From NCBI RefSeq assembly GCF_900142695.1, contig NZ_FRBU01000006.1:62001-126000 (forward strand): a DNA stretch of 64,000 nt, written 5' to 3'. Below, in pieces: positions 39,133 to 48,308 of the stretch. Below the pieces are notes generated by a model. It saw nothing but the letters and a program-made list of their open reading frames with translations. It was not told where the DNA came from and did not search any database. How positions within the stretch are numbered: the first letter of the stretch is position 1; the number at the start of each line of letters is the position of its first letter. Position numbers and translations under genes: made by a program. This stretch comes from Flavobacterium xanthum. GTDB taxonomy: Bacteria > Bacteroidota > Bacteroidia > Flavobacteriales > Flavobacteriaceae.

Positions 39133-40056
39133 TTATTTAAGAAAATTAATATTTCTTTTTACACCTTCAAACTTCGCTCTTTTGAGAGGTGAATTTTTGA
39201 ATATAGTCTTAAATGTCTCCTCAGTTATTTCTATCCAATCCTTCTTGGACATAGACATTATTTCAGGATTTACAGTAAATAATGGTTCGTTATGGGGTTT
39301 CGAAAACTTATTCCAAGGACAAACATCTTGGCAAACATCACAACCAAAAGCCCAATCGTCAAATTTACCTTTCATCTCTTGCGGTATATTCTCTTTCAAC
39401 TCAATCGTGAAATAAGAAATACATTTACTCCCATCTACAACGTAAGGAGAAACTATGGATTCTGTTGGACAAGAATCGATACAAGCAGTACAAGTTCCGC
39501 AATGATCTGTTGTAGGATTATCGTAGTCTAAATCTAAATCGATAATAAGTTCCGCGATAAAGTAAAAAGAACCCACTTTTTGTGTCAATAAATTACTGTT
39601 TTTTCCAATCCAGCCTAACCCACTTTTGGCTGCCCAAGCTTTGTCTAATACAGGTGCAGAATCTACAAAAGCACGTCCAGAAACTTCGCCTATTGCAGAT
39701 TGAATTGAAAATAAAAATTCTTTTAGCTTCTCTTTGATTACGAAATGATAATCTTCACCATAAGCGTACTTAGAAATTTTATACGAATCAGGATTTTGAA
39801 ATTGTTCTGGGTAATAATTTAACAAAAGTGAAACAACACTTTTAGCATCATCCACGAGCAACGTTGGATTTAATCGTTTGTCAAAATGATTTTCCATATA
39901 CGACATTTGCCCATTTCTATTCCTTTTTAGCCAGTCCTCCAACCTTGGAGCCTCTTCTTCAAGAAAGCCAGCTTTGGCTATCCCGCAGGACAAAAAACCA
40001 AGACGTTTGGCCTCGGATTTAATGAATTGGGTATGTGTAGTTTTTAAATTTATAAT
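39133..40056 (-). CDS. queG: Epoxyqueuosine reductase QueG (start codon uncertain)
   Basis: QueG makes the last step to queuosine in tRNA. The N-terminal cobalamin domain ([15 protein letters not shown]) and two [4Fe-4S] clusters ([22 protein letters not shown]) are present. The protein is short, without the C-terminal HEAT repeats of E. coli QueG, as in other Bacteroidota. Codons upstream of the first NTG-type start (TTG at 39993) still encode family residues ([15 protein letters not shown]). No ATG, GTG or TTG exists between there and the in-frame stop at 40090-40092. Initiation at ATT (40056) or ATA (40053) would fit the family N-terminus. It lies about 36 bp after ruvB, probably in the same operon. 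Confidence 0.85.
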   Translation of the reverse strand: MINLKTTHTQFIKSEAKRLGFLSCGIAKAGFLEEEAPRLEDWLKRNRNGQMSYMENHFDKRLNPTLLVDDAKSVVSLLLNYYPEQFQNPDSYKISKYAYGEDYHFVIKEKLKEFLFSIQSAIGEVSGRAFVDSAPVLDKAWAAKSGLGWIGKNSNLLTQKVGSFYFIAELIIDLDLDYDNPTTDHCGTCTACIDSCPTESIVSPYVVDGSKCISYFTIELKENIPQEMKGKFDDWAFGCDVCQDVCPWNKFSKPHNEPLFTVNPEIMSMSKKDWIEITEETFKTIFKNSPLKRAKFEGVKRNINFLK

Positions 40057-40092
40057 GCTAAAGATAACGAAGGGAATTCTCTTCCTAATTTA

Positions 40093-41115
40093 TTAAAACA
40101 ATCCACCTTGCACATTAATTTTTACTTTTCCTAAATGGGAATACGCTTTCTCAGTTACTTCCCTACCTCTTGGTGTTCTCATAATAAATCCTTCTTGAAT
40201 TAAAAAGGGCTCGTACACTTCTTCGATAGTTTCGCTACTTTCAGAAACGGCCGTAGCCAAAGTTGACAAACCAACCGGACCTCCCTTAAATTTATCAATA
40301 ATAGTATTTAATATTTTATTATCCATCTCATCCAGTCCATGAGCATCAACATTGAGGGCTTTTAAAGCGTAACGAGCAATTTCTATATCAATGGTACCAT
40401 TGCCTTTTATTTGGGCAAAATCACGCACGCGACGCAACAAAGCATTAGCAATTCTTGGAGTTCCTCGGCTTCTACCTGCAATTTCTATAGCTGCTTCCAT
40501 CGAAATAGGCATTTTAAAAATCGCGGCGCTTCTTTCAACAATTGTAGTTAGTAATTCCGTTGTATAATACTGCAGGCGAGATGATATTCCAAAACGAGCT
40601 CTCATGGGAGCAGTCAAAAGACCAGAACGAGTCGTTGCTCCAATTAAAGTAAAAGGATTTAGATTAATTTGTACAGTACGAGCATTTGGCCCAGATTCAA
40701 TCATGATATCAATCTTAAAATCTTCCATTGCTGAATACAAATACTCCTCCACTATGGGGCTCAACCGATGAATTTCATCAATAAATAAAACATCTCTTTC
40801 TTCAAGATTAGTTAACAAACCAGCCAAATCACCTGGCTTATCCAAAACAGGACCAGAGGTGATTTTAATTCCAACTTGTAACTCATTAGCCAAAATATTA
40901 GCTAAAGTTGTTTTTCCAAGTCCCGGAGGTCCATGAAACAGCGTATGGTCAAGAGCTTCATTTCGTTGATTTGCAGCTTGAACAAAAACTTTTAAATTTT
41001 CCAATATTTGATCTTGACCGGCAAAATCATCAAAAGAAAGTGGTCTTAATTTTTTTTCAAGATCAAGTTCTTCTGCATTATAACCGTTTGACGTTGGGTC
41101 TAAATTTTCATTCAT
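40093..41115 (-). CDS. ruvB: Holliday junction helicase RuvB
   Basis: The 340-residue AAA+ ATPase matches RuvB in length and motifs: Walker [17 protein letters not shown], Walker [12 protein letters not shown], sensor [21 protein letters not shown] and the C-terminal winged helix ending [17 protein letters not shown]. It drives branch migration of Holliday junctions with RuvA, encoded at 5285-5866. The opening [12 protein letters not shown] is typical. queG follows on the same strand. Confidence 0.97.
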   Translation of the reverse strand: MNENLDPTSNGYNAEELDLEKKLRPLSFDDFAGQDQILENLKVFVQAANQRNEALDHTLFHGPPGLGKTTLANILANELQVGIKITSGPVLDKPGDLAGLLTNLEERDVLFIDEIHRLSPIVEEYLYSAMEDFKIDIMIESGPNARTVQINLNPFTLIGATTRSGLLTAPMRARFGISSRLQYYTTELLTTIVERSAAIFKMPISMEAAIEIAGRSRGTPRIANALLRRVRDFAQIKGNGTIDIEIARYALKALNVDAHGLDEMDNKILNTIIDKFKGGPVGLSTLATAVSESSETIEEVYEPFLIQEGFIMRTPRGREVTEKAYSHLGKVKINVQGGLF

Positions 41116-41240
41116 TAAACAAAGATAAAGAAAGAAATGAGTTAACTAGAATTCAAATTGAACCTTTTCGAAAATTGCTTTGAAAAAGCAATAAAATATT
41201 AACAAGAGGAAAAAATTCCAAGTCATACACTAAAAGACAC

Positions 41241-41271
41241 AAAAAAAGCCTTTACTTTCGTAAAGGCTTTT
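41241..41271 (-). terminator. Terminator of the act-cox operon
   Basis: GCCTTTAC (41248-41255) pairs with GTAAAGGC (41260-41267) around TTTC. On the minus strand it is followed by U7 (41241-41247), 10 bp after the coxA stop. T-runs on the plus side allow some bidirectional function. Confidence 0.85.
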
Positions 41272-41280
41272 CCTGTTATT

Positions 41281-43077
41281 TTAGTGATGTAAAACTTCTT
41301 CACCTTCTTTCATTGGTACATTTTGCGGTACAAAATCCACATCGTGTGCTGGATTACTGTAATCGTAAGGCCAACGATATACCTCAGGGAGTGCCCCTGG
41401 CCAGTTACCATGAATATGTTCTACAGGAGCAGTCCATTCTAAAGTATTTGATTTCCATGGGTTCATTACTGATTTTTTCCCGTAGAAAATACTAACAAAG
41501 AAATTATATAAAAAGACCAATTGAAAAGCACCTCCAATTAATGCAAAAGTTGTAATCAATACATTAACATTTTGTAAATCATCAAATAATGGAAAGTTAG
41601 TATTTGTATAATAACGTCTAGGCAAACCCGCTAATCCAATAAAGTGCATTGGAAAGAAAACACCATAAGCACAGATCGCAGTTACCCAAAAGTGTACATA
41701 TCCTAAGTTCTTGTTTAACATTCTTCCGAACATTCTAGGGAACCAGTGATAAATACCAGCAAACATTCCATAAAGAGCAGAAATACCCATTACCAAGTGA
41801 AAGTGAGCTACTACAAAATAAGTATCGTGGACATTAATATCAAGTGTACTATCTCCAAGAATGATTCCTGTTAAACCACCTGTTATAAATGTAGAAACTA
41901 AACCAATTGAAAACAACATAGCTGGATTTAACTGCAAGTTACCTTTCCAAAGTGTTGTAATGTAGTTAAATGCTTTCACAGCCGATGGGATAGCAATTAA
42001 CAATGTTGTAAAGGTAAACACGGAACCCAAAAATGGATTCATTCCAGATACAAACATGTGGTGACCCCAAACAATAGTTGATAAAAACGCAATAGCCAAA
42101 ATTGACATAATCATCGCTCGGTAACCAAAAATTGGTTTACGAGAATTTGTTGCTATAACCTCAGAAGTAATTCCCAATGCAGGCAGTAAAACAATATAAA
42201 CTTCAGGATGTCCTAAGAACCAAAACAAGTGCTCAAACAAAACAGGTGATCCACCTTGATAATGTAAAACTTCTCCAGCAATATAAATATCGGATAGGAA
42301 GAAAGAAGTACCAAAACTTCTATCAAAAATCAAAAGTAAAGCTGCAGATAAAAGAACTGGAAAAGAAACAATACCGATAATAGCAGTAACAAAGAAAGCC
42401 CAAATTGTAAGAGGCAATCTTGTCATTGACATTCCTTTAGTTCTTAAATTAATAACGGTAACCACATAATTTAAAGATCCCATCAAGGAAGAAGCAATAA
42501 ATATAGCCATGGAAACCAACCATAAGGTCATCCCCATACCTGATCCAGGAATCGCTTGTGGTAAAGCACTAAGCGGAGGATAAATAGTCCAACCAGAAGA
42601 TGCTGGACCAGCTTCTACAAAAAGAGATCCAATCATGATTACACTAGATATAAAAAACAGCCAGTAGGAAATCATATTCATAAACCCAGATGCCATATCC
42701 CGAGCCCCAATTTGAAGCGGTATCAATAAATTACTAAAGGTACCACTCAGCGCCGCGGTTAATACAAAGAAAACCATTATCGTCCCGTGTATCGTGACCA
42801 ACGCTAAATAAATATCGTTAGCCATTACTCCATTAGGAGCAAACTTATCCCCAAGTAAAATGTTGAAAATTCTAAATGATTCTTCAGGCCATGCTAATTG
42901 CATTCTAAAAAGCATAGACATTCCAACTCCAATAATTCCCATGAATATACCTGTAATCAGGTATTGCTTGGCAATCATCTTATGATCAATACTAAAAATA
43001 TATTTAGTAATAAAAGTGTCTTTATGGTGGTGTTCGTGTTCGTGATCTATTGCGTGATCGTGACCTTCTGCTGACAT
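41281..43077 (-). CDS. coxA: Cytochrome c oxidase subunit I (heme-copper oxidase)
   Basis: The 598-residue protein spans the membrane about 12-13 times and holds the ligands of the oxygen-reducing centre: CuB histidines and crosslinked tyrosine in WFLGHPEVYIVLLP and WGHHMFVSG, and heme histidines in HDTYFVVAHFHLVMG. An N-terminal His-rich stretch (HDHAIDHEHEHHHKD) precedes helix 1. It is the last gene of the act-cox operon, 28 bp after subunit II. Subunits III and IV are not in this operon and must lie elsewhere. It would take electrons from alternative complex III. Confidence 0.95.
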   Translation of the reverse strand: MSAEGHDHAIDHEHEHHHKDTFITKYIFSIDHKMIAKQYLITGIFMGIIGVGMSMLFRMQLAWPEESFRIFNILLGDKFAPNGVMANDIYLALVTIHGTIMVFFVLTAALSGTFSNLLIPLQIGARDMASGFMNMISYWLFFISSVIMIGSLFVEAGPASSGWTIYPPLSALPQAIPGSGMGMTLWLVSMAIFIASSLMGSLNYVVTVINLRTKGMSMTRLPLTIWAFFVTAIIGIVSFPVLLSAALLLIFDRSFGTSFFLSDIYIAGEVLHYQGGSPVLFEHLFWFLGHPEVYIVLLPALGITSEVIATNSRKPIFGYRAMIMSILAIAFLSTIVWGHHMFVSGMNPFLGSVFTFTTLLIAIPSAVKAFNYITTLWKGNLQLNPAMLFSIGLVSTFITGGLTGIILGDSTLDINVHDTYFVVAHFHLVMGISALYGMFAGIYHWFPRMFGRMLNKNLGYVHFWVTAICAYGVFFPMHFIGLAGLPRRYYTNTNFPLFDDLQNVNVLITTFALIGGAFQLVFLYNFFVSIFYGKKSVMNPWKSNTLEWTAPVEHIHGNWPGALPEVYRWPYDYSNPAHDVDFVPQNVPMKEGEEVLHH

Positions 43078-43105
43078 ATATGTTTACTTTAAATTTTCTT
43101 ATTAA

Positions 43106-44269
43106 TTATTTAACGGTCATTACTGCAACAACTTTTGCAGAATCACTTGCCTTTGTAGAATCAACTCCAGCTGCACCGTCTGTTGTAGCTGTTTCACTCG
43201 CTAAAGCGGCTTTGACTTCATTCACCACAGTAGCTTTATCTTTCAACCAAGCCTTGTAATCTTCGGGAGTGTCTACAATAATCTTCATTTGCATGTTGTA
43301 ATGAGAGGCACCACAAATTTTGTTACAAAGAAGCAAGTAATCAAAAGTATAAGGATCCAAAGCAGTTTCACCCTTGGCAACAAGAGCAGCACTCTTTTTA
43401 GTTCTAATAGCATTGATATTAGCTACTTTTTCAACCATGTACGGCAATTCTCTGTACTCAGCAGTAGTATATAGTGGTTCAAAAGCAAATTGAGTCACCA
43501 TTCCTGGAACACAATTCATTTGCGCTCTAAAATGCGGCATATAAGCGGAATGTAAAACATCCTGAGAACGCATTTTAAAGAGAATTTTTTTACCCTTTGG
43601 AATATGAAGTTCCGTTACAACAATATCATCTTGAGCGTAAGGATCTGCTAAATCCACACCAACAGCGTTGGCACCTTCAATATACCTAACATTTGCTTTA
43701 CCCAAAACATTATCATCCCCTGAATATCTTGCTTTCCAGTTAAATTGTTGTGCATACAATTCAATAACAACAGTATCTTCATCTTCATCAACAAACATAA
43801 TATTTGTCCAAGCATATAAACCGTATAATATCAAACCTGCCAAAACAACAGCTGGGATAACACTCCAGATTGCTTCTAACTTATTATTATCTGCAAAGTA
43901 TAATGCTTTCTGATCTTTCTTTCCTCTGTATTTAAAGGCAAAGTAATGCAGCAAGACCTGAGTAATTGCTTGAACAATAAAAATAAGAACCCAGGTAATG
44001 TTCATCAGATTGTCTACTTCACCACCATGGGCTGAAGCAGGCGTATGAAGAACAAGCGGACCCCATTTAAACAATCCGTAAATTGAAAAAATATAAATAA
44101 AAGCTAAAAAACCAAACATTAAATAACCTTGAACGTTATTATCAGCATCTGTAGCTACTTCCGAACTATCTGAATTAGAACCAACTTGCGTCAGGTCGAA
44201 TATTTTAGTCAATTGCCATAAAGCAACAGCTAATAAAACTAAAACTATAATTACCAACAAACTTGTCAT
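43106..44269 (-). CDS. coxB: Cytochrome c oxidase subunit II
   Basis: The CuA site is complete: the first ligand His in VLHSAYMPHFRAQ and CNKICGASHYNM (Cx3Cx3Hx2M). Three N-terminal helices are predicted (residues ~3-20, ~55-75, ~88-112) against the usual two, a form seen in the alternative-complex-III oxidases of Bacteroidota. There is no C-terminal cytochrome c domain, so the oxidase is aa3-like and should receive electrons from ActE/ActA hemes. The C-terminal 35 residues are a low-complexity Ala/Thr/Ser/Val tail. Confidence 0.93.
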   Translation of the reverse strand: MTSLLVIIVLVLLAVALWQLTKIFDLTQVGSNSDSSEVATDADNNVQGYLMFGFLAFIYIFSIYGLFKWGPLVLHTPASAHGGEVDNLMNITWVLIFIVQAITQVLLHYFAFKYRGKKDQKALYFADNNKLEAIWSVIPAVVLAGLILYGLYAWTNIMFVDEDEDTVVIELYAQQFNWKARYSGDDNVLGKANVRYIEGANAVGVDLADPYAQDDIVVTELHIPKGKKILFKMRSQDVLHSAYMPHFRAQMNCVPGMVTQFAFEPLYTTAEYRELPYMVEKVANINAIRTKKSAALVAKGETALDPYTFDYLLLCNKICGASHYNMQMKIIVDTPEDYKAWLKDKATVVNEVKAALASETATTDGAAGVDSTKASDSAKVVAVMTVK

Positions 44270-44288
44270 CTGTTTTTTACTTTAAATA

Positions 44289-45764
44289 TTAATAATGAAA
44301 ATGTTTACTTTCTTCAATGAAAGGATTTCTTTTTGGCAACAAAGGTACTTTAGTTAATGCTGTAAAAACAACATAAATAAACAATCCAAGAAAGAAAAGT
44401 ACAGAAGCAATTTCTGAAATTCCAATAAACCAACGGTCACCCACGGTTCCAGGCATAATCATATTAAAGAAATCAATATAATGACCTGCCAATATTACAA
44501 CACCAGCCATAACTATAACCCATGTAATTCTTTTGAAATCAGTATTAATTAATATTAATAAAGGAAAAACAAAGTTCATGACCACAGCACCAAAAAACGG
44601 AAGGTTATACAATTCTATTCTAGTTATAAAATAAGTAACTTCTTCAGGAATGTTCGCATACCAGATCAACATGTATTGCGAAAACCATAAATAAGTCCAG
44701 AAAACACTGAAACCAAACATAAATTTTGCTAAATCATGAATATGACTTGTATTCACATGCTCCAAAACGCCTTTTGATTTCAAATATAAAGTAACTAAGG
44801 CTATCGTTGTAATTGCACTTACAAAGAAACTTGAAAATACATACCAACCAAACAAAGTACTAAACCAGTGTGGATCAATAGACATAATCCAATCCCAAGA
44901 CATTATAGATTCGGTTACGATAAAAAATACAAGAAACATAGCTGAAAGCTTAAAATTCTTTTTGTAATTAAGGTCATCATTTGCATCATCTTGTGCCAAA
45001 CAATTCTTTCTAGAATAATAACGGTATAAATTCCACCCAATCAAAAAGATTGCAGCTCTTATAATCCAGAAAGGAAAATTCAAATACCCTGATTTATTAG
45101 CAATCAACTTATCTGTAGCCACTACTTCAGGATCCAACCATATAAAAAGGTGATTTAGATGAAAACCGCATAGTAGTAAGAAAATGAAGAAGATAACAGA
45201 TCCTACAGGCAAATAAGCCGTGATACCTTGCATAATTCTAAATAAAACCGGAGACCAACCTGCCTGCGCAACTTGTTGGATAGCATAAAATGCCAAGACA
45301 CCAAGTGAAACTAACATAAAAAAGATACAAGCAACGTAAAAAGCAGCCCAAGGCTTATTTTGTAGTTGATGTAATACATGATTAAGGTGTTCTAAATGTT
45401 CCGCCTCTTCACTAACAACATGACCTTCTTTTTTGACGTTTGTCTCGGCATGAGCCACCTCAGAATGAGCCTCTTTAGCTACAACAGTGGTGTCATCAGT
45501 AGCTGGCATTGCAGCAGCTGTATCCTCCACTTTTGTTTCAGTATTTACCTCATGATTAGCACTGGGTGCATCATGTTTAGCCTCAGACGAACTTGAGGCT
45601 TCATGTTTTGCTTCACCATGACCACCATGACTTTCGGCAGCAAGAAGTTTTTCAACATCTTGAATATCTTTTGGTGCAGTTAAAAAACCATATCCAATCC
45701 CTAATATACCTACGGCCATTAGAATGAAAGAAAGAGTTTTTAATTTCCTTGAAAATGTATACAT
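44289..45764 (-). CDS. actF: Alternative complex III subunit ActF
   Basis: ActF is a ten-helix quinol:cytochrome c oxidoreductase subunit, homologous to ActC. The start at 45764 (MYTFSRKLKTLSFILMAVGI) is preferred over the longer frame from 45791. Helix 1 is followed by an unusual ~100-residue stretch of His, Glu, Ala and Lys (residues ~35-130; for example HGGHGEAKHEAS and EEAEHLEHLNHV) before helix 2, which would face the periplasm. Later segments match the family (GWYVFSSFFVSAITTIALV; FSVFWTYLWFSQYMLIWYAN). coxB follows 19 bp downstream. Confidence 0.9.
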   Translation of the reverse strand: MYTFSRKLKTLSFILMAVGILGIGYGFLTAPKDIQDVEKLLAAESHGGHGEAKHEASSSSEAKHDAPSANHEVNTETKVEDTAAAMPATDDTTVVAKEAHSEVAHAETNVKKEGHVVSEEAEHLEHLNHVLHQLQNKPWAAFYVACIFFMLVSLGVLAFYAIQQVAQAGWSPVLFRIMQGITAYLPVGSVIFFIFLLLCGFHLNHLFIWLDPEVVATDKLIANKSGYLNFPFWIIRAAIFLIGWNLYRYYSRKNCLAQDDANDDLNYKKNFKLSAMFLVFFIVTESIMSWDWIMSIDPHWFSTLFGWYVFSSFFVSAITTIALVTLYLKSKGVLEHVNTSHIHDLAKFMFGFSVFWTYLWFSQYMLIWYANIPEEVTYFITRIELYNLPFFGAVVMNFVFPLLILINTDFKRITWVIVMAGVVILAGHYIDFFNMIMPGTVGDRWFIGISEIASVLFFLGLFIYVVFTALTKVPLLPKRNPFIEESKHFHY

Positions 45765-45791
45765 ATCTATAACGATCAGTTTGTTCAACAA

Positions 45792-46340
45792 TTATAATTT
45801 TGCTCTTAATTCAACAACATAAGAAGCTACCAACCAACGTTCATGCTGGTCTAATTGATTGGAGTAAGCACCCATAGAATTTAACCCATAAGTCATAACA
45901 TGATAAATGCTACCTTCATTAATATCCCTATCTTTATAATTAGGAATACCCAATAATTTCCCTTGCGTGACTAATTTACCTTTACCATTTCCCTCATTAC
46001 CATGACAAATTGCACAATATATTTCGTAAAGCTCTTTAGATTTCACGTGATCTTTTTCTGATATTGAATCTAGAGGAGATGTCGAATTTAGCTTGGCTAA
46101 ATCATAACCTTCGGTAGAATTATCAAAACCATAAGGAACGAAGCCTCTTTTAATAGTTCCATCAACAGGTAATTGACCCTCTTTACCATTTTTAAAAGCA
46201 GTCGATTCAGCATAAGTGTCGTATCCTATATGCTCATACATATTTGGGAAATACTGATAGTTAGGTGCCGTTGTATTATGGCACGACGAAACTAAAATAG
46301 TTATCCCAAAAAGAAGTGTTATTTTATAAATACTTTTCAT
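45792..46340 (-). CDS. actE: Alternative complex III subunit ActE (monoheme cytochrome c lipoprotein)
   Basis: The 182-residue lipoprotein (lipobox VSSC, Cys20) has one heme site, CAICH, in ELYEIYCAICHGNEGNGKGK, and a distal Met candidate in SIYHVMTYGLNSMGAYS. In alternative complex III, ActE relays electrons from ActA to the oxidase. It lies between actD (8 bp) and actF on the same strand, the standard order. Confidence 0.92.
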   Translation of the reverse strand: MKSIYKITLLFGITILVSSCHNTTAPNYQYFPNMYEHIGYDTYAESTAFKNGKEGQLPVDGTIKRGFVPYGFDNSTEGYDLAKLNSTSPLDSISEKDHVKSKELYEIYCAICHGNEGNGKGKLVTQGKLLGIPNYKDRDINEGSIYHVMTYGLNSMGAYSNQLDQHERWLVASYVVELRAKL

Positions 46341-46348
46341 ATCTCTAA

Positions 46349-46873
46349 TTAATGCTTATCTATTACTTTAACTTCTACAGCTCCGGTACCTTGGAAAAAA
46401 GAAATTAATTCTTCTTCATTATCATTTACCGCAACTTCCATTAAGAAATGGTCATCAGTAGTTCTTACATCAGGATTTTCAGCTTGTTTGAATGGCCATA
46501 ATTTACTTCTCATGTAGAACGTTATTACCATCAAATGCGCTGCAAAAAACACGGTCAACTCAAACATAATTGGAACAAAAGCTGGCATGTTTTCTATATA
46601 ACTAAAACTTGGCTTTCCACCAATATCTTGTGGCCAATCTTGGATCATGATATAATTCATCATTGCCGTTGCCACCGAAATTCCAACACAACCATAAAGA
46701 AAAGCACAAATGGCTAATCTTGTTGGTGCAATTCCCATAGCTTTATCCAAACCGTGAACCGGAAATGGAGTAAAAACTTCCTCAATATGATGATGAGCTG
46801 CTCTGGTTTTTTTTACCGCATCCATCAAAATATCATCGTCATTATAAATGGCGTATATTACTTTATTACTCAT
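46349..46873 (-). CDS. actD: Alternative complex III subunit ActD (DUF3341)
   Basis: The 174-residue protein has an N-terminal cytoplasmic domain (VIYAIYNDDDILMDAVKKTR), two membrane helices (about residues 57-78 and 98-120) and a short C-terminal tail. This is the DUF3341 layout of ActD. It has no cofactor motifs and helps assemble the ActC/ActF core. Its ATG overlaps the end of actC by 8 bp. Confidence 0.92.
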   Translation of the reverse strand: MSNKVIYAIYNDDDILMDAVKKTRAAHHHIEEVFTPFPVHGLDKAMGIAPTRLAICAFLYGCVGISVATAMMNYIMIQDWPQDIGGKPSFSYIENMPAFVPIMFELTVFFAAHLMVITFYMRSKLWPFKQAENPDVRTTDDHFLMEVAVNDNEEELISFFQGTGAVEVKVIDKH

Positions 46874-48269
46874 GGTGTGAATCTTTATTTGCTTCTCTTT
46901 CTCTTTTGTAATTATCTCCAGTTCCTTTCAAAATTGTTTTTACCTCCGCTTGTGCGATAACTGGGAATGTTCTTGAATACAATAAGAACAGCACAAAGAA
47001 GAAACCGATTGTTCCTATAAAAATACCAATATCAACAAATGTTGGTGAAAACATAGTCCAAGAAGATGGTAAATAATCTCTATGTAAAGAAGTTACGATA
47101 ATTACAAATCTCTCAAACCACATTCCAATATTTACAACAATCGAAATTATAAACGAAAACATGATACTTGTTCTTAACTTTTTAAACCACATGAATTGCG
47201 GTGAGAAAACATTACATGTCATCATTGACCAATAAGCCCACCAGTAAGGTCCAGTAGCTCTATTAAGAAAAGCATATTGCTCATATTCTACTCCAGAATA
47301 CCAAGCAACAAACAATTCCGTAATGTAAGCAACACCTACTATAGAACCGGTAATCATGATTACAATGTTCATCAATTCTATGTGTTGAACAGTGATGTAA
47401 GCCTCAAGATTAGAAACTTTTCTCATGATAATCAACAAGGTGTTTACCATTGCAAAACCAGAGAAAACCGCTCCAGCAACAAAATAAGGAGGAAAAATTG
47501 TTGTATGCCATCCCGGTATTACAGAAGTAGCAAAATCCATCGATACGATCGTATGTACAGAAAGTACAAGAGGAGTAGCTAAACCAGCCAATACAAGAGA
47601 AACTTCTTCAAAACGTTGCCAATCTTTTGCTCTACCGCTCCATCCAAAACTTAGTATTGAATATACCCTTTTATTGAAAGGAGTTACCGCTCTATCGCGC
47701 AACATAGCAAAATCAGGTAACAAACCAGTCCACCAGAAAACTAATGATACTGAAAGGTACGTAGAAATTGCAAATACATCCCAAAGTAACGGAGAGTTAA
47801 AGTTAACCCACAATGATCCAAACTGATTCGGGATAGGTAAAACCCAATACGCTAACCAAGGACGACCCATGTGTATGATTGGAAACAGACCTGCTTGAAT
47901 AACAGAGAAAATTGTCATTGCTTCTGCAGAACGGTTAATCGCCATTCTCCAACGTTGACGGAAAAGTAATAGTACTGCAGAAATCAAAGTTCCTGCGTGA
48001 CCGATACCAACCCACCAAACGAAGTTCGTGATATCCCAAGCCCATCCAACAGTTTTATTTAATCCCCATGTTCCAATCCCTGTAGATACGGTGTAGATGA
48101 TACAGCCTAATCCCCAGAGGAAGGCTATTAATGCAATTGAAAATACAATCCACCAATGTTTATTTGCTTTCCCTTCAACAGGTGCAGCTACATCTACAGT
48201 TACATCGTGATATAATTTATCACCTATAACTAAGGGTTTTCTAATGGTTGCTTCGTAGTGAGACGACAT
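46866..48269 (-). CDS. actC: Alternative complex III subunit ActC (NrfD-like)
   Basis: The 467-residue NrfD/PsrC-type integral membrane protein has about ten helices and the family segments WDITNFVWWVGIGHAGTLIS, INRSAEAMTIF and GLFPIIHMGRPWLAYWVLPI. It holds the menaquinol site next to the ActB iron-sulfur chain. It is encoded 39 bp after actB and overlaps actD. Confidence 0.95.
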   Translation of the reverse strand: MSSHYEATIRKPLVIGDKLYHDVTVDVAAPVEGKANKHWWIVFSIALIAFLWGLGCIIYTVSTGIGTWGLNKTVGWAWDITNFVWWVGIGHAGTLISAVLLLFRQRWRMAINRSAEAMTIFSVIQAGLFPIIHMGRPWLAYWVLPIPNQFGSLWVNFNSPLLWDVFAISTYLSVSLVFWWTGLLPDFAMLRDRAVTPFNKRVYSILSFGWSGRAKDWQRFEEVSLVLAGLATPLVLSVHTIVSMDFATSVIPGWHTTIFPPYFVAGAVFSGFAMVNTLLIIMRKVSNLEAYITVQHIELMNIVIMITGSIVGVAYITELFVAWYSGVEYEQYAFLNRATGPYWWAYWSMMTCNVFSPQFMWFKKLRTSIMFSFIISIVVNIGMWFERFVIIVTSLHRDYLPSSWTMFSPTFVDIGIFIGTIGFFFVLFLLYSRTFPVIAQAEVKTILKGTGDNYKREREANKDSHHE

Positions 48270-48308
48270 AATCCTTTATATTGATTCTTAATTAATTCTT
48301 TTTTTGTA

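Noticed and set aside
45764-45791. Longer ActF start (MLNKLIVID) abutting actE
   Set aside because: The family start MYTFSRK at 45764 follows with a normal first helix; the extra nine residues read through the short gap.
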